Below are positions 8,336-16,404 of a stretch of 64,000 nucleotides of DNA, in pieces. This DNA is from DATMXP01 sp964460935 (lineage in GTDB: Bacteria; Acidobacteriota; Terriglobia; Terriglobales; Acidobacteriaceae): assembly GCA_964460935.1 (NCBI GenBank), contig CAYWSM010000202.1:1-64000 (forward strand), in the 5' to 3' direction. Position numbers and translations under genes: made by a program. The notes under the pieces were generated by a model that was given only the letters and a program-made list of their open reading frames with translations, searched no databases and had not been told where the DNA came from. Position 1 is the first letter of the stretch. Each line of letters opens with the position of its first letter.

Positions 8336-9313
8336 GTGGGTTCATTCGGCGACCGGCTTCGTCGAGAGCGCGAAATGCGCGGCATCTCGCTGGACGAGAT
8401 TGCCACCGCAACCAAGATCAGTACACGAAACTTGCGCGCTCTCGAAGAAGAAAAGTTCAACCAGTTACCCGGCGGAATTTTCAATAAGGGATTCGTAAGG
8501 GCATACGCCAAGTTTCTCGGCATTGACGAAGAACAGATCGTGGCCGAGTACGTAGCGGCTTCTTCGGACACGGAAGCAGCGCGTGACCAAAAGCTGAAAT
8601 TGGATCTATCGAAGGTCGAATTCAAGCGAGAGGACGAAGAACAGCGGGAAATATCCCTCGAGCCCAAGTCCCAGTGGGGGACCATTGCCGTCATTGTGCT
8701 CCTCGCGGTAGCCATCTTCGGTGGATGGCAGGTTTACCAAAAGAAAAAAGCGGAACGACAGCAACAGTCACAGACTCCGCCTCCGGTCGTAACGACGCAA
8801 CCTCCTCCCGCGCCCACGAACACGCCAGCCACGCAAACTTCACTTTCATCACCTGATCCTGCCGCTTCGGGTCAACCTTCTCAGACGCTCCAACCGACTG
8901 GCAATGTTGCCGCCTCGACCACAACGAATTCTACGCAACTGCAAAACACAAGCACGGCAGAACCATCAAAGCCAGCGAGCCAAAAATCTGGAATCGAAAC
9001 CTCGACTGGCGCCCCCCAGGCTGCTACTACGACAAAGGTGTCCGAAACACAATCGTCTAGCAGTGGACCGATTGACGTAAAAATCCATGCCTACCAGGAT
9101 TCTTGGGTCTCCATTACCGCGGACGGTAAAACCGTCATGAAGGGAACGCTCGCGGCCTCGTCTGAGCGGGCAGTTCGGGCCAAAGAGCAAGTGGTTGTCG
9201 TTTTAGGAAATGCCGGTGGTGTTGAGGTTTCATACAACGGCAAGACCTTGGAGAACCTGGGCAAGGGGCAGGAAGTGAAAAAACTGACCTTCACGCCCTC
9301 GGGTTACGAATAG
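8336..9313 (+). CDS. RodZ-like protein (cytoplasmic helix-turn-helix, one membrane span, DUF4115)
   Basis: A protein of 325 residues from a GTG with a good AGGAG site. The N-terminus (about 4-65) is a Cro/CI-type helix-turn-helix of the HTH_25 form typical of RodZ (RGISLDEIATATKIS...FVRAYAKFLG). A single membrane segment lies at about 113-133. It is followed by a long Pro/Thr/Ser/Gln-rich periplasmic linker and a C-terminal DUF4115 beta domain (IDVKIHAYQDSWVSITADG). RodZ links MreB to the cell-wall elongation machine. No mre genes are in view, so RodZ-like is the safe call. Confidence 0.87.
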   Translation: MGSFGDRLRREREMRGISLDEIATATKISTRNLRALEEEKFNQLPGGIFNKGFVRAYAKFLGIDEEQIVAEYVAASSDTEAARDQKLKLDLSKVEFKREDEEQREISLEPKSQWGTIAVIVLLAVAIFGGWQVYQKKKAERQQQSQTPPPVVTTQPPPAPTNTPATQTSLSSPDPAASGQPSQTLQPTGNVAASTTTNSTQLQNTSTAEPSKPASQKSGIETSTGAPQAATTTKVSETQSSSSGPIDVKIHAYQDSWVSITADGKTVMKGTLAASSERAVRAKEQVVVVLGNAGGVEVSYNGKTLENLGKGQEVKKLTFTPSGYE

Positions 9314-9530
9314 CCGTTCGCCAAGCCGCACGCGCATTACAGCCCCAAGCAGCCACCATTTACTGCAACACGGACCAGTTCTCGACAGCTCCAAAAAACG
9401 CGTAAACTACGGAAAACACTGTCCTAAACCAGCTAATTCTGGTACTTTGTTAAAGACTAATTGACCTTTGGCTCCTACGCATAAATCCCTTCTTTCTCGG
9501 TAGCGTCCAAAGTTTCAGGAGGAAGTTGCA

Positions 9531-10706
9531 GTGCCATCCAAGAAGCGTTTCCTGTTTACCTCCGAGTCGGTGACGGAGGGTCATCCTGACAAAATTGCCG
9601 ACCAAATCTCCGATGCCATCCTCGACGCCTGCCTGGAGCAGGACCCCTACAGCCGTGTTGCTTGTGAAACTTTGACCGCAACCGGCCTGGTGGTGATCGC
9701 GGGTGAAATCACGACCAAAGCTTACGTGGATTTCCAGACGCTGGTACGTGGCGTCATCGCCGCCATTGGCTACGACAATGCTCTATACGGCTTCGATTCG
9801 AACACCTGTGCGGTGATTTCGACCATCAACAAGCAGTCGGGCGACATCGCCATGGGTGTCGATACCGGCGGCGCCGGCGACCAGGGAATGATGTTCGGCT
9901 ACGCGACGAACGAAACGCCTGAGCTGATGCCCACGCCAATCTCATTGGCGCACAAACTCACCCAGCGTCTAAGCGAAGTCCGCAAGAACGGTGCACTTCC
10001 CTACCTGCGTCCCGACGGAAAATCCCAAGTCACAGTTGAATACGACGAGAACCACAAGCCGAAGCGCGTGGACGCCGTGGTGATCTCGACACAGCATGCA
10101 GAGACAGTCAGCAATGAAGACCTGCGGGCCGATATCCTGAAGCACGTGATTCAGGCGACGATTCCGGCGGAATTGCTGGATGCTGACACGAAATATCACA
10201 TCAATCCGACGGGACGGTTTGTCATCGGTGGTCCGATGGGTGACACCGGACTAACCGGTCGCAAGATCATCGTCGACACCTACGGTGGCATGGGCCGTCA
10301 CGGTGGTGGCGCGTTCTCGGGCAAGGATCCGACCAAGGTGGACCGCTCTGCGGCTTATATGGCGCGCTATATCGCGAAGAACGTGGTAGCCGCCGGACTG
10401 GCCGACCGTTGCGAAGTGCAACTCGCCTACGCTATCGGCGTCGCCGATCCTGTCAGCGTGCTCGTTGACACGTTCGGTACTGGCAAGATCGCTGACGAAA
10501 AGATCGCCGAACTGGTCTTCAAGAACTTCCAGATGACCCCCAAGGGCATCATGGAAACTCTGAAGCTCCGTCGTCCGATTTACCGCAAGACGGCCGCTTA
10601 TGGTCACTTCGGCCGGAACGACAAGGACTTCACCTGGGAAACGACCGACAAGGCCGGCGAACTTCGTGCGGCTGCTGGTCTGGAAGCTCACGCTGCCAAG
10701 AAGTAG
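9531..10706 (+). CDS. metK: S-adenosylmethionine synthetase
   Basis: A protein of 391 residues, full length. The start is a GTG preceded by AGGAGG seven bases upstream. It carries the ATP-binding 'GHPDKIADQISDAILD' near 17, 'GAGDQGMMFGYA' near 123 and the Gly-rich loop 'GGAFSGKDPTKVDRSAAYMAR'. It condenses ATP and methionine to S-adenosylmethionine in the cytosol. It is followed by ahcY in the same direction, so synthesis of the methyl donor and clearance of its by-product are linked. The 217-base leader shows no recognisable SAM riboswitch. Confidence 0.98.
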   Translation: MPSKKRFLFTSESVTEGHPDKIADQISDAILDACLEQDPYSRVACETLTATGLVVIAGEITTKAYVDFQTLVRGVIAAIGYDNALYGFDSNTCAVISTINKQSGDIAMGVDTGGAGDQGMMFGYATNETPELMPTPISLAHKLTQRLSEVRKNGALPYLRPDGKSQVTVEYDENHKPKRVDAVVISTQHAETVSNEDLRADILKHVIQATIPAELLDADTKYHINPTGRFVIGGPMGDTGLTGRKIIVDTYGGMGRHGGGAFSGKDPTKVDRSAAYMARYIAKNVVAAGLADRCEVQLAYAIGVADPVSVLVDTFGTGKIADEKIAELVFKNFQMTPKGIMETLKLRRPIYRKTAAYGHFGRNDKDFTWETTDKAGELRAAAGLEAHAAKK

Positions 10707-10716
10707 AAATGCATCC

Positions 10717-10741
10717 GGGCCGGAACTCTAGGTTCTGGCCC
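10717..10741 (+). terminator. Hairpin between metK and ahcY
   Basis: A 10-bp stem with one G-U pair (GGGCCGGAAC with GTTCTGGCCC) and a 5-base loop lies ten bases after metK. A second, 6-bp hairpin (TCGGGC/GCCCGA) follows before the ahcY start. There is no T-run, so this is a weak terminator or a messenger-stability element. It does not fit the SAH riboswitch consensus that I know. Confidence 0.45.
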
Positions 10742-10814
10742 ACAAACTTTCCCCTCGGGCACCGGGCCCGAAGCCTCGGAATCCATGGCTACCAAGCCGA
10801 CTGAACGGGAGAAT

Positions 10815-12092
10815 ATGGCTACTACCGCACCTACCGTCCCCTGTGACGTGAAAGATTTTCAGCTTGCTGATCTTGGCAAGAAGCGCATCGATTGGGCCAA
10901 CCAGTCGATGAAAGTCCTGCAGATCATCCGCAAAGAATTCATTAAAAATCAACCGTTGAAGGGCGTTCGCATTTCCGCCTGCCTGCATGTGACCGCCGAA
11001 ACCGCGAACCTCATGATCACCCTTCGCGATGGCGGCGCGGATGTGGCACTGTGCGCATCGAACCCGCTTTCAACGCAGGATGATGTCGCGGCTTGCCTCG
11101 TGCGCGACTACAGCATCCCGGTCTTCGCCATCAAGGGCGAGGACAACGACACCTACTATCAGCACATTATGTCGGCGCTGGATCACAAGCCGCACATCAC
11201 CATGGACGACGGCGCCGACCTTGTCTCGATTGCTCTGACCAAGCGCACCGATGTGGTGGACAGCATCATCGCCGGCACGGAAGAAACGACGACCGGCGTC
11301 ATCCGTCTGCGCGCGATGGCGAAGGAAGGCGTGCTGAAGTACCCGATCATCGCCGTTAACGATGCTGACACCAAGCACATGTTCGACAATCGCTACGGAA
11401 CCGGCCAATCGACGATTGACGGTATCGTCCGTGCGACCAACTTCCTGCTCGCAGGATCGAAATTCGTCGTCGCCGGCTACGGGTGGTGCGGACGCGGCCT
11501 TGCTTCCCGCGCTCGCGGACTCGGCGCCGAGGTGATCGTTACGGAAGTCGATCCGACGAAGGCGCTTGAAGCCGTCATGGATGGCTATCGCGTGATGTCG
11601 ATGCACGAAGCCGCCAAGCTTGGCGACGTCTTCTGCACCGTCACAGGCAACAAAAATGTGCTGGCAAAAGATCACTTCGAACTGATGAAGGATGGAGCGA
11701 TCATCTCGAACTCCGGACACTTCAACGTCGAAATCGACATCCCGGCGCTGGAAAAGCTGTCGTCTTCCAAGCGCACCACGCGCAATTTCGTCGAAGAGTA
11801 CTCATTGAAGGACGGCCGCAAGATCAACCTGCTTGGCGAAGGCCGCCTGATCAATCTCTCTTCTGCCGAAGGCCATCCGCCGTCCGTAATGGACATGAGC
11901 TTCGCCGACCAGGCGCTCTCGGTCGATTACCTCGTCAAGAATCACAAGAGCCTCGATAAGAAGGTCTTCAAGGTTCCCGACGAACTCGACAAGCGCGTGG
12001 CAAAGCTGAAGCTCGAATCGATGGGAATCAAGATCGATCGCCTCACGCCCGAGCAGGAAGAGTACCTGGCGGGCTGGTCGGAAGGTACATAA
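10815..12092 (+). CDS. ahcY: Adenosylhomocysteinase
   Basis: A protein of 425 residues from the ATG at 10815, which has a GGGAGA site five bases upstream. An in-frame ATG at 10785 would add ten residues without a good site. The substrate region 'CLHVTAETANLMITL' and the NAD-binding 'VVAGYGWCGRGLASRARGLGA' are intact. The protein ends 'YLAGWSEGT', the short form lacking the C-terminal 'KPDHYRY' found in many proteobacterial and eukaryotic enzymes. It hydrolyses S-adenosylhomocysteine to adenosine and homocysteine. It probably forms a unit with metK upstream. Confidence 0.97.
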   Translation: MATTAPTVPCDVKDFQLADLGKKRIDWANQSMKVLQIIRKEFIKNQPLKGVRISACLHVTAETANLMITLRDGGADVALCASNPLSTQDDVAACLVRDYSIPVFAIKGEDNDTYYQHIMSALDHKPHITMDDGADLVSIALTKRTDVVDSIIAGTEETTTGVIRLRAMAKEGVLKYPIIAVNDADTKHMFDNRYGTGQSTIDGIVRATNFLLAGSKFVVAGYGWCGRGLASRARGLGAEVIVTEVDPTKALEAVMDGYRVMSMHEAAKLGDVFCTVTGNKNVLAKDHFELMKDGAIISNSGHFNVEIDIPALEKLSSSKRTTRNFVEEYSLKDGRKINLLGEGRLINLSSAEGHPPSVMDMSFADQALSVDYLVKNHKSLDKKVFKVPDELDKRVAKLKLESMGIKIDRLTPEQEEYLAGWSEGT

Positions 12093-12108
12093 TCTCTGTT
12101 GCGAAAAC

Positions 12109-12137
12109 AGGGCCGGCTGCGGATTCGTGCCGGCCCT
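12109..12137 (+). terminator. Intrinsic terminator after ahcY
   Basis: A perfect 9-bp stem, AGGGCCGGC with GCCGGCCCT, closes an 11-base loop and is followed by ACTCTTTT. It starts 17 bases after the ahcY stop. Confidence 0.8.
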
Positions 12138-12225
12138 ACTCTTTTGGTCGAAGTTCCGCCCTTAATCTGAGATTTCCATTTATCATCATTCATTTGTGCC
12201 GCGTAGTTGGTGCGGCCGAACCCAC

Positions 12226-12969
12226 ATGTTTGAGCGTTATACAACACGAGCGCGTCGAACCATTTTCGTGGCACGGTATGAAGCCGCGCAACTCGGTGCG
12301 ACTGAGATCGACACTCCACATCTGCTCCTCGGATTGATCCGCGAGAGTCATCACCTGCTGCGGTACTTCCCTCTCCTCGACAATATCGAGATCTTGCGCA
12401 ATGACGTGCTCGCGGTTTGCACATCCCGCGAAACAAACCCTTCACCGGACATTCCACTGTCGCTGGCCGCAAAACGGACGCTAACTTATGCGGCAGAGGA
12501 GTCCGAATCGCTCGGTCACCAGAACGTCGGGACCGAACATCTTTTCCTCGGACTCCTGCGTGAACCCGATACTGCGGCCGGCAAGATCTGCAGCAAATAC
12601 GGAGCAGAGCTGGGGAAAGCACGCGAGTTAATGATCGCTGCTGAAACCGCGGCGGCTCCGGCTGGACAATTTCAAAGTACGAGTTGGCAGCAACCGACGG
12701 GATGTGTCGCGTTCATTGAAGCAAATTCCGGAGAGCGCGTTGGAATTATTGGACTCGATGCTCTGGGAAAAATTCCGCGTGAAGGCGAGTTCGTGGTGCT
12801 GGACGACTACTATGGCAAGCCGCATCGTTTCCGTGTGGTGGAGGTGGCCTATCACTTTCATCGCGACTGTCCAGGAGCTCCCGCATCGCCACATCGGCTC
12901 TCCTCTGTCGTAGTTCACGTGCTCAAGATCGGTGCGAACACCTCGAGTTCTCTTCCTGACAGCACATAG
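12226..12969 (+). CDS. Stand-alone Clp N-terminal (double-repeat) domain protein
   Basis: A protein of 247 residues from the ATG at 12226 (MFERYTTRARR, the classic Clp-N opening); the frame opens further upstream at 12196. Two Clp-N repeats are visible: 'IDTPHLLLGLIRE' and 'VGTEHLFLGLLRE'. The AAA+ ATPase modules of ClpA/ClpC are absent. Instead there is a C-terminal domain of about 95 residues ('CVAFIEANSGERVGIIGLDALGKIPREGEFV', 'KPHRFRVVEVAYHFH') that I do not recognise. Clp-N domains bind substrates or adaptors, so this may be a Clp adaptor or decoy. It has its own start after the ahcY terminator. Confidence 0.8.
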   Translation: MFERYTTRARRTIFVARYEAAQLGATEIDTPHLLLGLIRESHHLLRYFPLLDNIEILRNDVLAVCTSRETNPSPDIPLSLAAKRTLTYAAEESESLGHQNVGTEHLFLGLLREPDTAAGKICSKYGAELGKARELMIAAETAAAPAGQFQSTSWQQPTGCVAFIEANSGERVGIIGLDALGKIPREGEFVVLDDYYGKPHRFRVVEVAYHFHRDCPGAPASPHRLSSVVVHVLKIGANTSSSLPDST

Positions 12970-13048
12970 GTTCTGAGTCACCGGCAGGCAACGTAGCGCA
13001 GTCCCATTTCGGAACAGCCCTTAATCTTTTTATTCGTTATCACTGACT

Positions 13049-13086
13049 CATAGTATGTGGCGTACTACAGTACGCTTCGTACTATG
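13049..13086 (+). promoter_or_regulatory. Nested palindromic operator overlapping the padR start codon
   Basis: This is a 38-bp dyad. Outer arms are CATAGTA (13049-13055) and TACTATG (13080-13086). Inner arms are CGTACT (13061-13066) and AGTACG (13069-13074). The spacers between inner and outer arms are exactly 5 bases on each side. The right outer arm contains the probable ATG start of padR. The symmetry about one centre fits a dimeric regulator, most simply PadR itself repressing its own operon. Confidence 0.7.
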
Positions 13087-13626
13087 GTTCACGCTTCGCC
13101 ACTCGAATACGCATTAATCGGACTCCTCAAGCAACAGCCACAGTCCGGCTACGACCTCCGCAAAGCCTTCGCAACCACTCCCATGCGCCATTTCAGCGAC
13201 AGCCCGGGTTCCATCTATCCCGCGCTGCGACGACTGCAAGCGCGCAGGTGGCTGGATTCCACCGCGGATAAAAGTGGAAGAAACCGCCGCTTATTCCGCG
13301 TCACCCAGGCCGGCAATCGCGCTCTCGTCGCATGGTTGCAGCAACCCGTCACACGCGAGGACGTCATCTGGAGCATGGCCGAGGCCATAATGCGTTTTGC
13401 CTTTCAGGAAGGCAATGTTCCCCAACAGGTGACGGTACGGTTTCTGCAACAGCTTGAGACGGAACTCACTGCCTACGTACGTGAGTTGCGTGAGTATGCC
13501 AGGCAATCCGGGCTGGCGAGGAACTCTTCCACGGGCGCGCTTGCATTCGCGAGCGGTGTGGAAGGCTATGAAGCAACCCTGCGATGGACAAAGCGAGCCC
13601 GCAAAATTATGGAGAAAGAAAAATGA
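13084..13626 (+). CDS. PadR family transcriptional regulator
   Basis: A protein of 180 residues from the ATG at 13084 (MVHASPLEYALIGLL); a GTG at 13057 is possible but lies inside the operator. The N-terminal winged helix has PadR hallmarks: 'LIGLLKQQPQSGYDLRKAF', 'FSDSPGSIYPALRRL' and 'RLFRVTQAG'. A C-terminal dimerisation helix region of PadR_C type follows. No ribosome site is evident before 13084, so the transcript may be leaderless. Its stop overlaps the start of the membrane-protein gene (ATGA), a common arrangement in which PadR controls a membrane or transport protein. Confidence 0.9.
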   Translation: MVHASPLEYALIGLLKQQPQSGYDLRKAFATTPMRHFSDSPGSIYPALRRLQARRWLDSTADKSGRNRRLFRVTQAGNRALVAWLQQPVTREDVIWSMAEAIMRFAFQEGNVPQQVTVRFLQQLETELTAYVRELREYARQSGLARNSSTGALAFASGVEGYEATLRWTKRARKIMEKEK

Positions 13627-14495
13627 AAGCAGCCAAGATAGTAGCCAGAATTGTCGTCGCATCAATCGCCTATATCACCGGAACGGTTGTAATGGGCATG
13701 CTGGCGCCTGCACTGCATCTGCCGGCATTGAAGGCTCTCCCCGGAGCCACGCCGCAACAGTACTTCGTGATGTTGGTGGTATGTTCTCCACTGCTCATCG
13801 TCGGCCTACTGCCGTTGGCTTCTGGCCTGAAGGGCATGTGGTCGCAGCGATTGCTCGCGATCGGAGCTCTGCTCTATGTCACACTCGGGTTAAACACTCT
13901 GATTGAAGCGAAGATATTCAGCACCATTCTGGAAGGCAGTCCATTCCTCGCATCCGCGCAGTGGCTGTTGCCTTCGGCGTTGACGGCCGCTGTCCTGACC
14001 TACCGCTTCGGGGAAGAAAAGCAAAACCCCGTCGCTGAAAGTTCCGCCTCGCTTTTACTCGGCTGGCGTGTATTCGTTGCGTGGCTTGCGTTCCCGGTCA
14101 TCTACTTCCTGTTCGGAATGTGTGTGGCGCCCATTGTGGTCCCCTACTACAACACCGCACACGACGCTCTGGGCCTGCAGATACCGGCCTTCTCCGTGAT
14201 GATCCGCACCCAACTGCTACGCAGCGCCTTCTTCCTGGCCGCATCTCTCCCAGCCGTGCTGTTGTGGACCAAATCACGCGTAAAACTCTTTCTGGCGCTC
14301 GGGTTGGCTCATGCGATGGCGATAGGAATTTTCCAACTGGCACAAGCATCCTTTATGCCGCCGGTGTTGCGTGTCGCGCACAGTGCTGAGATTACGGCGG
14401 ACTCATTCGCTTACGCCGCAGTACTGACGCTGTTATTTACGCGATCCAAGAGAACCGGGCCTGCGGTCCAAAGTACGGCGGCAGCGGCTGATTGA
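13623..14495 (+). CDS. Multi-pass membrane protein in the padR operon
   Basis: A protein of 290 residues starting at the ATG that overlaps the padR stop codon. About 8 hydrophobic segments are visible, the first at 5-27 (KIVARIVVASIAYITG), separated by short loops, with no large soluble domain and no ATPase or transporter signature I can name. Translational coupling to padR and the operator upstream suggest it is the regulated product. Roles such as drug or lipid handling are possible but not shown by the sequence. Confidence 0.75.
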   Translation: MKAAKIVARIVVASIAYITGTVVMGMLAPALHLPALKALPGATPQQYFVMLVVCSPLLIVGLLPLASGLKGMWSQRLLAIGALLYVTLGLNTLIEAKIFSTILEGSPFLASAQWLLPSALTAAVLTYRFGEEKQNPVAESSASLLLGWRVFVAWLAFPVIYFLFGMCVAPIVVPYYNTAHDALGLQIPAFSVMIRTQLLRSAFFLAASLPAVLLWTKSRVKLFLALGLAHAMAIGIFQLAQASFMPPVLRVAHSAEITADSFAYAAVLTLLFTRSKRTGPAVQSTAAAAD

Positions 14496-14521
14496 AAGGA
14501 AGGCATTCAAGCGGGATAGCT

Positions 14522-14884
14522 TTACAGCACGACGATCGTGATGCCGCGGTTAGCGCGTCCCAGGTCGGAATCGTACTTCAGATCTGGCATTTGCTTCAGC
14601 AGCTCCCAGGTGGTCTCGTTTGAAATGCGCCAGTCTTCGCCGAAGATCACGGTCGTCAACTCGCCTTGCGATTTTCGGCGTAACAGGCCGTTCTGAACAG
14701 CGATACGGATTTCTCCTCCGACACCTGTAGACCCGTATCCGTGTACGAACTTGATGACCTTAACGCCATCGATTTCTGCGCGGCGTAGTTCTCGCTGCAT
14801 GTGCGACATCGCCTGGTGAACGAGCGGCATTCCCTCTTTCAGGTTCACAATTTTCATCAGCGGCTTGGTTAATTTTCTGTGCAC
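14522..14884 (-). CDS. Small Smr-domain-like protein
   Basis: A protein of up to 120 residues (111 from an internal ATG at 14857). The central segment 'VKVIKFVHGYGSTGVGGEIRIAV' resembles the Smr/MutS2 C-terminal fold, with its HGxGxxG-like loop after a hydrophobic strand and a following helix. It ends 'RGITIVVL'. Smr domains bind or nick nucleic acids. Here the domain stands alone without the MutS2 ATPase. It is convergent with the padR operon and divergent from tldD, 50 bases away. Confidence 0.7.
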   Translation of the reverse strand: MHRKLTKPLMKIVNLKEGMPLVHQAMSHMQRELRRAEIDGVKVIKFVHGYGSTGVGGEIRIAVQNGLLRRKSQGELTTVIFGEDWRISNETTWELLKQMPDLKYDSDLGRANRGITIVVL

Positions 14885-14934
14885 CGTCCCACCGTTTCAC
14901 TGTCCACCGTTTATCATGATCATCCGAGACGACC

Positions 14935-16404
14935 ATGAAGGATATTGGTAACTGGGTACTCAATTTGTGCAACTCCCGCGGCGTGCAGTACGCGGAAGCC
15001 CGCATCGTCGACGAGCGCCAGCGGGCGCTGGCGACCAAAAATGGGAAGATTGGAACAGCCTCGGACTCCGAGTCGCTCGGGCTTGGCGTTCGTGTGCTGG
15101 CGGACGGAGCCTGGGGATTTGCTGCGACAGAAGACCTGACACAAGCTGGCGTTGAAACCGCCGCAGCGCAGGCACTCGAGATCGCACGTGCATCGGCGCA
15201 GGTAAAGCAAAAAGATGTGATCCTCGCGCCGGAAAAGGCATACAAGGACGACTGGGCAAGTCCGTGCGAGATCGATCCATTCTCGATTTCTATTGAGGAG
15301 AATCTCGATCTGCTAATGAAGATCGATGCCGAGTTGCGTAGCGTTCAGGGTGTGACTTTGGCGGAAACGAATGTGAATTTCCGCCGCTACGAACAGTGGT
15401 TCTACAACAGCGAGGGCTCCGATATCCACCAGCTAAAACACACAACTGGCGCCGGCTATGCGGCGTTTTCGTTCCACGGCACGGAGATCCAGAAGCGCTC
15501 GTATCCAAACTCGTTCGGCGGACAATGGCAGGATCGCGGTTATGAACTGATCCATGAACTCAAGTTGCTGGAAAACGCGAAGCGCATCGGCGAAGAAGCC
15601 GTCGCCTTGCATAAGGCCGAGCAATGCCCGCAGGGGCGGTACGACATTATTCTCGACTCCTCGCAGTTAGGGCTGCAGATCCACGAATCCGTGGGACATC
15701 CGATCGAACTTGACCGCGTGCTGGGTATGGAAGCCAATTTCGCCGGCATGTCATTCCTGACCCTGGACAAGCTCCGCACACTGAAGTACGGCAGCGATAT
15801 CGTCAACGTCGTCGCCGATGCGACCGAAAAACATGGTCCGGGATTGGGAACCTTTAAGTACGACGATGAAGGCGTTCCCGCGCAGTGTACGCCGATTATC
15901 ACCAACGGCCAATTCACGGGATACCTCAGCTCACGCGAGACGGCGCACACGATTGACGAGAACCGCTCGAACGGCTGCATGCGCGCCGAAGGCTGGAACC
16001 GCACGCCGATCATCCGCATGACCAACATCAGCATTCTTCCCAGCGAAAACCCTTTTACTCTCGATCAACTGATTGCTTCCACCGATCGCGGCATCTACAT
16101 GCAGACCAACCGCTCCTGGTCGATCGACGACAAGCGCTACAACTTCCAATTCGGCACCGAGATAGGCTGGGAAATCAAAGGCGGAAAGCTTACGAGGATG
16201 TTGAAGAATCCGTCGTACTCGGGAATAACAACCGACTTCTGGAATTCGATGGACGCGATCTGCTCGCGCGACCAATGGACGCTTTGGGGCACTCCCAATT
16301 GCGGAAAAGGCCAGCCACAACAGGTGATGGGAACAGGACACGGAGCGGCGCCGGCACGATTTAAGAACGTGCAGGTTGGCACGGCGTTCAAGGGGGCGGA
16401 ATAA
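14935..16404 (+). CDS. tldD: TldD metalloprotease subunit
   Basis: A protein of 489 residues, full length. The zinc motif is HESVGH (HExxxH) near 243, preceded by 'LDSSQLGLQI' and followed by 'ELDRVLGMEANFAGMSF'. TldD forms a heterodimeric protease with TldE that trims unfolded peptides and matures peptides such as microcin B17 and PQQ-like precursors. The stop overlaps the tldE start by one base. No candidate peptide precursor is evident nearby. Confidence 0.95.
   Translation: MKDIGNWVLNLCNSRGVQYAEARIVDERQRALATKNGKIGTASDSESLGLGVRVLADGAWGFAATEDLTQAGVETAAAQALEIARASAQVKQKDVILAPEKAYKDDWASPCEIDPFSISIEENLDLLMKIDAELRSVQGVTLAETNVNFRRYEQWFYNSEGSDIHQLKHTTGAGYAAFSFHGTEIQKRSYPNSFGGQWQDRGYELIHELKLLENAKRIGEEAVALHKAEQCPQGRYDIILDSSQLGLQIHESVGHPIELDRVLGMEANFAGMSFLTLDKLRTLKYGSDIVNVVADATEKHGPGLGTFKYDDEGVPAQCTPIITNGQFTGYLSSRETAHTIDENRSNGCMRAEGWNRTPIIRMTNISILPSENPFTLDQLIASTDRGIYMQTNRSWSIDDKRYNFQFGTEIGWEIKGGKLTRMLKNPSYSGITTDFWNSMDAICSRDQWTLWGTPNCGKGQPQQVMGTGHGAAPARFKNVQVGTAFKGAE

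Noticed and set aside
9314..9530. Possible SAM riboswitch before metK
   Set aside because: No recognisable SAM-I, SAM-II or SAM-IV core; only a short CCAG/CTGG pair is seen.
11070..11720. 216-residue minus-strand frame opposite ahcY
   Set aside because: Antisense shadow of a highly conserved gene, low-complexity His/Arg/Asp composition.
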